From NCBI GenBank assembly GCA_947571655.1, contig CANOYR010000013.1, positions 1 to 39,533 of the forward strand: 39,533 bases of DNA. The letters are read 5' to 3'. The notes under the pieces are model-generated. The model made no database searches. It saw only the letters and a list, made by a program, of their open reading frames with translations, and had not been told where the DNA came from. The first letter of the stretch is position 1, and every line of letters starts with the position of its first letter. The position numbers were made by a program, and so were the translations under genes. The DNA is from an uncultured Caryophanales bacterium. Lineage in GTDB: Bacteria; Bacillota_I; Bacilli_A; RF39; UBA660. Of this stretch, positions 25,275 through 32,841 are shown piece by piece.

Positions 25275-26033
25275 ATGGGCTTTTATAAATTGCAAGCAAG
25301 ACGAAAAGATGGAAGTTTAATTTCTTTTGATTCCCTGAATTTTTCAAACGTTTCTAATGGATTAATTGCAATCGATCAATTCACCAATCCTCACGATTAT
25401 TGGAGCTTCTTAGATTTAGTTAAATCAGAATTAAAAGAAGAAAGAACTGATTTGATTGATTCTTTTCAAATTACGATTAAGGGAAAGAATTATGCGTATT
25501 CTGTTTGCTTTAAAAATCAGTTTTTAGCACCCATCTTAGAAATAATTTGTCCAAATTTCTCAAATCATCAAATACCTTCTGATTTGGAGGCATTACTTGA
25601 AATGAAACAATTTCTTTTTCAGGATTTAAATCAAAAAGAGAGTACATTTTTAAAATGCTACCCATACAGAAATCAACTATTAAATAAAGCACACAAATAT
25701 GTAAATACTCTTTCTGATTCAGAAGAAGATCTTTATGAAAAAAAATTTTTAGAAAGTGAAATTACGAAAGAGATAAGAAACTATAAAACCTACCGCTCAC
25801 TTTGTATTTACAGAAAAAATTTAAATAAAAGAAACCGTCTTTGGATTCCTTCCTCGAAATCAAAATTATTGATAGAAACTTTTTCTCATTCCCTAACGAA
25901 CACTGCTTTTCCAGAGATTGATAATTATTCCTATCAAGCAAACTGGAAAAATAACGAAGGAGAAGAAAGAGAAGAATTTCTAGAACCAGAAGAAATCGAA
26001 CAAATGGGAGTATATTATGGAAAAAAGAGATAA
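25275..26033 (+). CDS. Unrecognised 252-residue protein between topA and xerC
   Basis: A soluble, charged protein with no signal peptide or membrane helix and no motif I recognise. The N-terminal part (MGFYKLQARRKDGSLISFDS) looks like mixed beta strands. Residues about 100-180 are strongly helical with many Lys/Glu. The C-terminus is acidic (NNEGEEREEFLEPEEIEQMG). The ATG at 25275 is set by AGGTGAT (25263-25269); a GTG at 25266 overlaps that site. Its end overlaps the Xer gene by 17 nt, so the two are co-translated. In Bacillus subtilis the place between topA and xerC/codV holds trmFO, but this protein has no FAD-binding motif and is not TrmFO. Confidence 0.75.
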   Translation: MGFYKLQARRKDGSLISFDSLNFSNVSNGLIAIDQFTNPHDYWSFLDLVKSELKEERTDLIDSFQITIKGKNYAYSVCFKNQFLAPILEIICPNFSNHQIPSDLEALLEMKQFLFQDLNQKESTFLKCYPYRNQLLNKAHKYVNTLSDSEEDLYEKKFLESEITKEIRNYKTYRSLCIYRKNLNKRNRLWIPSSKSKLLIETFSHSLTNTAFPEIDNYSYQANWKNNEGEEREEFLEPEEIEQMGVYYGKKR

Positions 26034-26952
26034 TTATCGTATTTACTATACAAATTGTGAACACTTAGAAAAATTTCTAGATTATATCAAGATTCAAAAA
26101 AATTACTCTTTAGATACCGTAATTAGTTATCAAGAAGATTTAATAGAATATCTAGGATTTTGTAATTATTATCATTTTTCTTATCTAGAAATCACCTATA
26201 AAAAAGCGCAAAAATACCTTCTATATTTATATGAGGGACAAGGCGCAAAAGCGACTACGATTTCTAGAAAAATTTCCTCGATTCGTAGTTTTTACCGATT
26301 TTTATCTAGTTTACGAATCATTGATAATAGTGCATTTTCCTTACTTGTTTTACCAAAAAAAGAAAAACGACTTCCTAAGTTTTTAGAATATAACGAACTC
26401 GTAGAGTTATTTTCTATTCCTGATTGTTCTACCTCACTAGGACAAAGAGATGCCTTAATTTTAGAAATGCTTTATGCAACAGGGGTTCGGGTTAGTGAAT
26501 TGGTTGGAATTCGGTTAGAGGATATTTCTTTCTCTGAAAAAATGATTCGAATTTTAGGAAAAGGAAATAAAATGAGAATCGTCTATTTCAATGACATAAC
26601 ATTAAAAAGATTACAATATTATTTAGAAAATGGAAGAAAGAAAATGAATATAAAAGAATCTTCTTATTTATTTTTGAACCGACGAGGGGGAAATATAACA
26701 ACTAGAAGAGTAGAGCAAATTTTAGATGAGATTATAAAAAAAACTTCAATTAACAAGCAAATTTCCCCACATATGATTCGACACAGTTTTGCCACACATT
26801 TATTAAATGAAGGGTGTGATTTGCTTTCTGTTCAACAACTTTTAGGACATGAAAGTTTAACTGCGACGAGTGTATATACCCATATTACGAATGATCGAAT
26901 GAAAGAAGTCTATTTAAAGACACACCCTAGAGCAAGAAAAAAAGCGAGTTAG
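26017..26952 (+). CDS. xerC: XerC/XerD-type tyrosine recombinase
   Basis: 311 residues with both expected domains: an N-terminal SAM-like DNA-binding part (about 15-105) and the tyrosine-recombinase catalytic part. The catalytic set is complete: Arg158 (YATGVRVSELVG), Lys182 (GKGNKMR), His252 and Arg255 (SPHMIRHSFATHLL), His278 (LGHESLTATSVYTH) and Tyr287. It probably resolves chromosome dimers at dif. Xer paralogues cannot be told apart with certainty from sequence alone. I use xerC because the topA-xerC order matches the Bacillus topA-trmFO-xerC (codV) region. It overlaps the preceding gene and ends before a strong terminator. Confidence 0.88.
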   Translation: MEKRDNYRIYYTNCEHLEKFLDYIKIQKNYSLDTVISYQEDLIEYLGFCNYYHFSYLEITYKKAQKYLLYLYEGQGAKATTISRKISSIRSFYRFLSSLRIIDNSAFSLLVLPKKEKRLPKFLEYNELVELFSIPDCSTSLGQRDALILEMLYATGVRVSELVGIRLEDISFSEKMIRILGKGNKMRIVYFNDITLKRLQYYLENGRKKMNIKESSYLFLNRRGGNITTRRVEQILDEIIKKTSINKQISPHMIRHSFATHLLNEGCDLLSVQQLLGHESLTATSVYTHITNDRMKEVYLKTHPRARKKAS

Positions 26953-26972
26953 AGATTTGGTAATCTTTATGT

Positions 26973-27023
26973 AAAATCTAGTAAAAAAACAATAATTTCT
27001 ATTGTTTTACTAGATTTTTTCTT
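26973..27023 (+). terminator. Rho-independent terminator after the Xer gene
   Basis: AAAATCTAGT (26973-26982) pairs with ACTAGATTTT (27009-27018). The stem continues inward with CAATA/TATTG after an A-rich bulge. A T-run follows. Confidence 0.8.
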
Positions 27024-27030
27024 TTATACT
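27002..27030 (+). promoter_or_regulatory. ppdK promoter embedded in the xerC terminator
   Basis: TTGTTT (27002-27007) is in the 3' arm of the terminator. After 17 nt comes TATACT (27025-27030), which gives a short leader with AAAGGA before the ppdK start. Confidence 0.65.
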
Positions 27031-27061
27031 AAAAGAGTTAGTGAAGAAAGGATGCGTGATG

Positions 27062-29686
27062 ATGAAATACGTTTATTTATTTAGTGAAGGAAATAAAGAT
27101 ATGCGTAACTTACTTGGTGGTAAGGGTGCAAACCTAGCAGAAATGACGAGTATCGGACTTCCTGTACCAAGAGGATTTACAGTAACAACAGAAGCTTGTA
27201 CAAAATATTATGAAGATGGAAAAGAAATTGCTTCTGAAATTGTTCGAGAAATTGAGAAAAAAGTAGAAGAATTAGAAAAAATTACAGGAAAAAAATTGGG
27301 AGATACCAAAAATCCGTTATTAGTATCTGTTCGTAGTGGGGCAAGGGCGAGTATGCCTGGTATGATGGATACTGTACTAAATTTAGGAATGAATGATAAT
27401 GTTGCGAAAGGATTTAGCGATGTTACAAAAAATCCAAGATTTGTCTATGATTCCTATCGTAGATTTATTCAAATGTTTGCAGATGTTGTAATGGGATTTC
27501 CAAAAAGTTCTTTCGAAAGATTATTTGACAAAATCAAAGAAGAAAAAAAAGTTACTTTTGATACAGAATTAACAGCAGAAGATTTAATGGAAGTTGTTGA
27601 AATCTATAAAGAAGAATATAAAAAACACGCAGGAAGTGATTTTCCACAAGAACCTAAAATTCAAATGATGGAGGCAATTAAGGCAGTATTTAGAAGTTGG
27701 AATAATGATCGTGCAATCACATATCGACGATTAAACGATATCCCAGGAAGTTGGGGAACTGCTGTCAATGTACAAGAAATGGTTTATGGAAATCGTGGAG
27801 AAACTTCTGGAACAGGAGTTGCCTTTACAAGAAACCCTGCAACAGGAGAAAAGAAATTATTTGGGGAATACTTAATGAATGCCCAAGGAGAAGATGTAGT
27901 TGCGGGAATTCGTACTCCTCAGACAATTGATACCTTAAAAGAAACAATGCCAGAATGTTACGAAGAATTCGTTCGAATCTGTGATATCTTAGAAAACCAT
28001 TATCGTGATATGCAAGATATGGAGTTCACAATTGAAGATGGAAAATTATTCATGCTTCAAACGAGAAATGGAAAAAGAACTGCATCTGCAGCATTAAAAA
28101 TTGCAGTTGACTTAGTAAATGAAGGAATGCTTACGAAAGAAGAGGCTTTATTAAAAGTAGAACCAAAACAATTAGATCAATTACTACATCCAAATTTTGA
28201 CTCTGAAAGTTTAAAAGCCGCTAAAGTAATTGCAAAAGGACTTGCAGCATCTCCTGGTGCCGCTACTGGTAAAATCTATTTCACTGCAGAAGATGTGATG
28301 AAAGCACATGCTGCTGGAGAAAAAGATTTATTATTAGTACGCTTAGAAACATCTCCAGAAGATATTGAAGGAATGAACTTAGCTCATGGTATTTTAACTA
28401 TCCGTGGAGGAATGACATCTCATGCAGCAGTTGTTGCTCGTGGAATGGGAACTTGTTGTGTTTCTGGATGTGGAGAGTTAAGAATTGATGAAGAGAGTAA
28501 AACAGTTACTACAAAAGAAGGAAAAACATTCCATGAAGGAGATTATATGAGTCTAGATGGTTCGACTGGAAATGTTTATGGAGAACAAATTAAGACAGTA
28601 GATCCTGAAATTGTAGGAGATTTTGAAACCTTTATGGGGTGGGCAGATAGTGTTCGCAAATTAAAAGTGCGTACAAATGCAGATAATCCAAAAGATGCTA
28701 GTGTTGCTCGTGAATTTGGAGCAGAAGGAATTGGACTTTGTCGTACAGAGCATATGTTCTTTGAGGAGGAAAGAATCTTTAACTTCCGTCGTATGATTAC
28801 AGCTGAAACTATAGAGGCAAGGGAAGAAGCTCTATCCAAAATTCTTCCATATCAAAGAGATGACTTTGAAGAGTTATTTAGAGTAATGGATGGATATGGA
28901 GTAACAATTCGTTTCTTAGATCCACCACTTCATGAATTCTTACCTCATACAGATGAAGAAATCAAACCACTAGCAGAAAGTTTAGGAATTTCATTTGAGT
29001 CCTTAAAAGCTAGAGTAGAATCTTTAAAAGAATTCAATCCAATGATGGGACATCGTGGATGTCGATTGGCAGTTACCTATCCTGAAATTGCCAAAATGCA
29101 AACAAGAGCAGTTATTGAAGCAGCTATTAACGTAAATAAAGATGGCCTAAATGTAGAACCAGAGATTATGATTCCATTAATTGGAGATACAAAAGAATTA
29201 AAATATGTAAAAAATATTGTTTGTGAAACAGCAGATAAAATTATCAAAGAGCAGGGTGTAGATTTAAAATATTCTGTTGGAACAATGATTGAAATCCCAA
29301 GAGCAGCACTTACTGCAGATAAAATTGCAGAGGATGCAGAATTTTTCTCATTTGGTACCAACGATTTAACACAAATGACCTATGGATTTAGTCGAGATGA
29401 TGCTGGAAAATTCTTAGAAGACTATTATTCTAAATCAATTTTTGAAAGTGATCCATTCGCTAAAGTTGATCAAGAGGGTGTTGGAACCCTTATGAAAATT
29501 GCCATCGAAAAAGGAAAGAAAACAAGACCAAATATCAAACTTGGAATTTGTGGAGAACATGGTGGAGATCCTTCAACAGTAGAATTCTGTCATGAAATTG
29601 GATTAACCTATGTGTCTTGTAGTCCATATCGTGTACCGCTAGCTAGACTTGCTGCAGCACAGGCAAAAGTAAAAGAAACACTTTAA
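27062..29686 (+). CDS. ppdK: Pyruvate, phosphate dikinase
   Basis: 874 residues from ATG 27062, the same length as the well-known clostridial enzyme. It interconverts pyruvate + ATP + Pi with phosphoenolpyruvate + AMP + PPi, serving PPi-dependent glycolysis or gluconeogenesis. The N-terminal nucleotide-binding domain shows LLGGKGANLAEM, VSVRSGARASMPGMMDT and FTRNPATGE. The phosphohistidine domain has RGGMTSHAAVVARGMGTCCV (His454). The C-terminal PEP/pyruvate TIM barrel has GAEGIGLCRTEHMFF, FFSFGTNDLTQMTYGFSRDD and GICGEHGGDP. Two adjacent ATGs (27059, 27062) are possible; AAAGGA at 27047 suits the second, and in-frame GTG 27041 lacks a site. It is a single-gene unit. In this pathway PEP is also the donor for the pyruvyl transferase of the polysaccharide locus. 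Confidence 0.97.
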   Translation: MKYVYLFSEGNKDMRNLLGGKGANLAEMTSIGLPVPRGFTVTTEACTKYYEDGKEIASEIVREIEKKVEELEKITGKKLGDTKNPLLVSVRSGARASMPGMMDTVLNLGMNDNVAKGFSDVTKNPRFVYDSYRRFIQMFADVVMGFPKSSFERLFDKIKEEKKVTFDTELTAEDLMEVVEIYKEEYKKHAGSDFPQEPKIQMMEAIKAVFRSWNNDRAITYRRLNDIPGSWGTAVNVQEMVYGNRGETSGTGVAFTRNPATGEKKLFGEYLMNAQGEDVVAGIRTPQTIDTLKETMPECYEEFVRICDILENHYRDMQDMEFTIEDGKLFMLQTRNGKRTASAALKIAVDLVNEGMLTKEEALLKVEPKQLDQLLHPNFDSESLKAAKVIAKGLAASPGAATGKIYFTAEDVMKAHAAGEKDLLLVRLETSPEDIEGMNLAHGILTIRGGMTSHAAVVARGMGTCCVSGCGELRIDEESKTVTTKEGKTFHEGDYMSLDGSTGNVYGEQIKTVDPEIVGDFETFMGWADSVRKLKVRTNADNPKDASVAREFGAEGIGLCRTEHMFFEEERIFNFRRMITAETIEAREEALSKILPYQRDDFEELFRVMDGYGVTIRFLDPPLHEFLPHTDEEIKPLAESLGISFESLKARVESLKEFNPMMGHRGCRLAVTYPEIAKMQTRAVIEAAINVNKDGLNVEPEIMIPLIGDTKELKYVKNIVCETADKIIKEQGVDLKYSVGTMIEIPRAALTADKIAEDAEFFSFGTNDLTQMTYGFSRDDAGKFLEDYYSKSIFESDPFAKVDQEGVGTLMKIAIEKGKKTRPNIKLGICGEHGGDPSTVEFCHEIGLTYVSCSPYRVPLARLAAAQAKVKETL

Positions 29687-29691
29687 AAACT

Positions 29692-29717
29692 AAGAGAACT
29701 TCAAATGGTTCTCTTTT
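29692..29717 (+). terminator. Rho-independent terminator after ppdK
   Basis: AAGAGAAC (29692-29699) pairs with GTTCTCTT (29708-29715), then TTT and a pyrimidine-rich tail. A second small palindrome, AAGAAGCTTCTT (29771-29782), followed by T5, lies nearer the next gene. Confidence 0.75.
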
Positions 29718-29823
29718 TCTTTTTTCCTTAATTTTACAAAAAACAGAAAAAAAACACGAATATATCTTTCAAGAAGCTTCTTTTTTTGATATCATTATAA
29801 ATGATAGGAGGCTATATATTATT

Positions 29824-31548
29824 ATGAAAAAGACAAAATCAAAATTTAGTCAGTTTTTTCAAAAATTCAAGGATACAACAAGAGAACTACATAAGACAGA
29901 TTGGATAATTATAGGAATTCTTGTTTTGATTTATGGAACTATTTCCTTTATTAATCTTGGTTCTTTAAAAAATCCTCAGACGTTTTATGAGTTTCAATCT
30001 TCTGAAGATGAAGTAATTTTTAATGTAGGAAGTACTTCAAAAAGTATATCAAAAATCAGAATGTATGCAGGAAGAATCAATGGAAATTATGATATTTATA
30101 TTTCAAATGACAATCAAAGTTATACACATGTTTTAACTGCAGAACAGGGAATGTCCTTTGCTTGGAATGATTTTGAAATCAATCAGGACTTTAGCTATAT
30201 TAAGTTAGTTTCTATCCAACAGGGAAGTTATCTTGGAGAAATTCAACTCTATGATAACTATGGGGCAAAAGTAGAGGCTACTGCTGTAAATGAAAGTGCA
30301 GCCCTATTAGTAGATGAACCTAAAATGGTTCCAGCAACCATCAGTTATATGAATAGTGCCTACTTTGATGAAATCTATTTTGCTAGAAGCGCATATGAAT
30401 ATGTACATGGTATGAGTGCTATGGAATGGGTACATCCACCACTTGGAAAATTAATTCAAGCAATTCCAATTGCAATTTTTGGAATGGCACCATTCTTTTA
30501 TAGATTGATGGGAAATCTCGCAGGAATTTTAATGATTCCAGTAATGTATGCTTTAGGAAAAACATTATTTAAAGATCGTCGTTATGGATTATTAGCAGGA
30601 CTTTTAATGATGTTCGACAATTTTCATTTCGCACAATCTAGAATGGGAACAATTGATACCTTCTTAGTTTTATTTATCATGTTATCTGCTTTATTTATGT
30701 TTAAATATATTTTATTAGAGAAAAAAGAGTCCATCCGCAAGAAATTTCTTTATCTTGGACTTTCTGGATTATTTATTGGATGTAGTATTGCGACCAAATG
30801 GACGGGACTTTATGCAGGGCTTGCTTTGGCGATTGCTTTCTTTGTAGACTTGTTCTTTAAATATGTATATAAGAGAAAAAATAATCAAAAAGAGAAAAAA
30901 GAACTCCTCAAAATTTTAGGATATTGTGTACTAGTATTTGTTTTAGTACCAGTAATCATCTATTTCTTATCATATTTACTATTTCCAAATGTCTATCCAG
31001 AAAAAGTAAATAGTATTTCAAAAGTTTTTAGTCAAATGCAAGGGATGTATGATTATCATTCTAATCTAACAGAATCTCATCCGTTTTCTTCAACATGGTA
31101 TACTTGGCCATTCATGAGAACACCAGTTTGGTATTATGTTGGATATTTAGGAAATTCTATGCGTGGAACGATTTCAGGAATTGGAAATCCTGCAATCTGG
31201 TGGATTGGCATTTTCGCAAGTATTTTTGTCCTTGTCAATACCTTAGTAAAAAGAGAAAAAGAAAATGGTTATATCATATTATTTATACTATGTAGTTGGT
31301 TACCATATATGCTAATTGGAAGAGTAATGTTTATGTATCATTTCTTTCCAACATTACCTTTCTTAATGTTGGCAATTGTTTCTTCGATGAAGTTTATTAC
31401 AGAAAAAATGAAAAACAATAACATTTATGTATTTTACATTGCAGTGGTGATATTATTCTTTACTTATTTCTATCCTGCAGTTAGTGGTACGCCAGTTGCG
31501 AATAATTACTTAGATACTTTACTTTGGTTTTCTACTTGGTATTTCTAA
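29824..31548 (+). CDS. PMT-family glycosyltransferase with an extracytoplasmic insert (protein O-mannosyltransferase-like)
   Basis: 574 residues. After the first membrane helix (about 26-44) comes a soluble insert of about 110 residues with beta-sandwich character, resembling a discoidin/F5-8C-type carbohydrate-binding domain (SKIRMYAGRINGNYDIYISN). The PMT domain follows. Its first catalytic loop is SAYFDEIYFARSAYEYVHG (Asp182-Glu183) and EWVHPPLGKL, then about ten further helices with FDNFHFAQSRMGTIDTFLV and ATKWTGLY. Such enzymes transfer a sugar from a polyprenyl-phosphate carrier, in the best-known cases mannose to secreted proteins. The acceptor here is unknown. AGGAGG lies upstream; an inverted repeat ATCATT-ATA-AATGAT (29791-29805) covers the likely -10. 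Confidence 0.87.
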   Translation: MKKTKSKFSQFFQKFKDTTRELHKTDWIIIGILVLIYGTISFINLGSLKNPQTFYEFQSSEDEVIFNVGSTSKSISKIRMYAGRINGNYDIYISNDNQSYTHVLTAEQGMSFAWNDFEINQDFSYIKLVSIQQGSYLGEIQLYDNYGAKVEATAVNESAALLVDEPKMVPATISYMNSAYFDEIYFARSAYEYVHGMSAMEWVHPPLGKLIQAIPIAIFGMAPFFYRLMGNLAGILMIPVMYALGKTLFKDRRYGLLAGLLMMFDNFHFAQSRMGTIDTFLVLFIMLSALFMFKYILLEKKESIRKKFLYLGLSGLFIGCSIATKWTGLYAGLALAIAFFVDLFFKYVYKRKNNQKEKKELLKILGYCVLVFVLVPVIIYFLSYLLFPNVYPEKVNSISKVFSQMQGMYDYHSNLTESHPFSSTWYTWPFMRTPVWYYVGYLGNSMRGTISGIGNPAIWWIGIFASIFVLVNTLVKREKENGYIILFILCSWLPYMLIGRVMFMYHFFPTLPFLMLAIVSSMKFITEKMKNNNIYVFYIAVVILFFTYFYPAVSGTPVANNYLDTLLWFSTWYF

Positions 31549-31581
31549 GTGTAAAATGAAAAAAATTTAGAAAAAAAAAGA

Positions 31582-31610
31582 GAATTATCTTTCAAGATAG
31601 TTCCTTTTTT
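31582..31610 (+). terminator. Rho-independent terminator after the PMT gene
   Basis: GAATTATCTT (31582-31591) pairs over 10 positions with AAGATAGTTC (31594-31603) including one T-G pair. A T-run follows to 31610. Confidence 0.8.
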
Positions 31611-31618
31611 GTTATAAT
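31590..31618 (+). promoter_or_regulatory. PfkB-gene promoter embedded in the PMT terminator
   Basis: TTTCAA (31590-31595) in the terminator loop, 17 nt, then TATAAT (31613-31618) preceded by TGT. The -10 directly follows the terminator T-run. Confidence 0.6.
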
Positions 31619-31636
31619 ACTGATAGGTGGTATTAT

Positions 31637-32542
31637 ATGCAGAAAATAATATGCATTGGTCATGCCGCATATGACATTACGTTACCGATTGAAGATTATC
31701 CAGTAGAAAATACGAAGATGAGAATTGCACCAGGAGTAGAATGTGGAGGAGGAGCTGCAGCAAATGCGGCTTATCTACTATCCAAATGGGGAATGGATAC
31801 ATCCTTTGTAGGCATGGTAGGTCAAGATTTGTATGGAAAAAGAATTCAAGAAGAATTTGAAAACATTGGAACAGATATTACGTATTTAGAAGTATCAAAT
31901 TCCTTCCATACAAGTACAAGCTATATTTTAGCAAATTCCAGAAATGGAAGTCGAACGATTGTTACTTCTAGAGATAAAGATACTTATGTGAAAGAACGAC
32001 AATTTGACTTTCAACCAACGACAATTTTAGTAGATGGAGAAGAAGTAGAGACTTCAAAATATTTGCTGAATCGTCATCCGAATTGTATTAGTATACTGGA
32101 TGCTGGAAATTTGAAACCAGGGATTGTAGAACTCTGTCCCTATGTGCAGTACTTAGTTTGTTCCAAAGATTTTGCAGAAGAATATACAAAAGAAAGACTA
32201 GATGGAAGAAATCTAAAATCTCTTCAAAAGGCCTACCAAAAACTAAAGAAAGAATTTCATAACACGGTAATTATTACTTTAGGAGTGGATGGTTCTTTTA
32301 CAGAAATTGATGGGAACTTTGTGATTGTTCCGACATTAAAAATTACCAATCCCATAGATTCTACTGCTGCAGGAGATATTTTCCATGGAGCATTCACCTA
32401 TTTCATTTCCAATCAATATTCCCTATATGATGCCTTATATCTTTCTAATATTGCAGGGGCTTTATCTGTAATGAAGCTAGGTGGAAAGAACTCAATGCCA
32501 GACTTAAAAACGGTATTAGGATATGGAAAACAATCGAGCTAG
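31637..32542 (+). CDS. PfkB-family carbohydrate kinase
   Basis: 301 residues with the ribokinase fold. It opens IICIGHAAYDITLPIEDYP, carries the substrate glycine motif ECGGGAAANAAYLLSKWG, and ends with the PfkB signature DSTAAGDIFHGAF, where the Asp is the catalytic base. IITLGVDGSF precedes it. The family phosphorylates sugars, nucleosides or sugar phosphates with ATP. Nothing in the sequence or neighbours fixes the substrate. AGGTGG precedes the ATG. The small Smr gene starts 20 nt before its end. Confidence 0.88.
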   Translation: MQKIICIGHAAYDITLPIEDYPVENTKMRIAPGVECGGGAAANAAYLLSKWGMDTSFVGMVGQDLYGKRIQEEFENIGTDITYLEVSNSFHTSTSYILANSRNGSRTIVTSRDKDTYVKERQFDFQPTTILVDGEEVETSKYLLNRHPNCISILDAGNLKPGIVELCPYVQYLVCSKDFAEEYTKERLDGRNLKSLQKAYQKLKKEFHNTVIITLGVDGSFTEIDGNFVIVPTLKITNPIDSTAAGDIFHGAFTYFISNQYSLYDALYLSNIAGALSVMKLGGKNSMPDLKTVLGYGKQSS

Positions 32543-32780
32543 TTATATTCCTAGTTTAGATCTTCATGGGATGGATCGTGAAATTACTAGAATTTTAGTA
32601 AAAGAGTTTATTCATGATTCTTACAAAATGGGATATGAAACAGTAATCATTATTCATGGAATTGGAACGGGTGTTTTAAAAAATACAGTAAGAGAAATAT
32701 TAAAAAGGGAAAAAATGGTAAAAAATTTTTATTTAGATTTTTTTAATATTGGAACTACTGTGGTTAAATTAAAAAAATAA
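32523..32780 (+). CDS. Stand-alone Smr-domain protein
   Basis: 85 residues that are almost entirely an Smr (small MutS-related) domain: SLDLHGMDREITRILVKEF (DLHG) and VIIIHGIGTGVLKNTVREIL (HGxGxG). Smr domains bind or cut nucleic acids and in recent work act on stalled ribosomes as endonucleases. MutS2 usually carries this domain at its C-terminus. Here it is free-standing and no MutS-type ATPase part is nearby. The gene overlaps the kinase gene by 20 nt with GGAT directly before the ATG, so it is translated by coupling. Confidence 0.88.
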   Translation: MENNRASYIPSLDLHGMDREITRILVKEFIHDSYKMGYETVIIIHGIGTGVLKNTVREILKREKMVKNFYLDFFNIGTTVVKLKK

Positions 32781-32809
32781 TTGACAAATAATTTGGTTTG
32801 TGTTAAAAT
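32781..32809 (+). promoter_or_regulatory. Strong promoter for the surface-protein operon
   Basis: TTGACA (32781-32786) begins at the base after the Smr stop codon. After 17 nt comes TAAAAT (32804-32809) with TGT before it. An AAAGGGGGAGAG ribosome site follows near 32826-32837. Confidence 0.8.
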
Positions 32810-32841
32810 AGGGCACATATTAACCAAAGGGGGAGAGTTTT

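Noticed and set aside
24994..25347. Long minus-strand reading frame over the end of topA
   Set aside because: It mirrors the zinc-ribbon coding of topA, has no ribosome site or family motif, and topA is certain.
25275..26033. Assigning the gene after topA as trmFO by synteny
   Set aside because: The protein is 252 residues, lacks an FAD-binding GxGxxG motif and does not resemble TrmFO.
29771..29787. AAGAAGCTTCTT plus T-run as a second ppdK terminator
   Set aside because: The stem is at most four or five base pairs after leaving a loop; the hairpin at 29692-29717 suffices.
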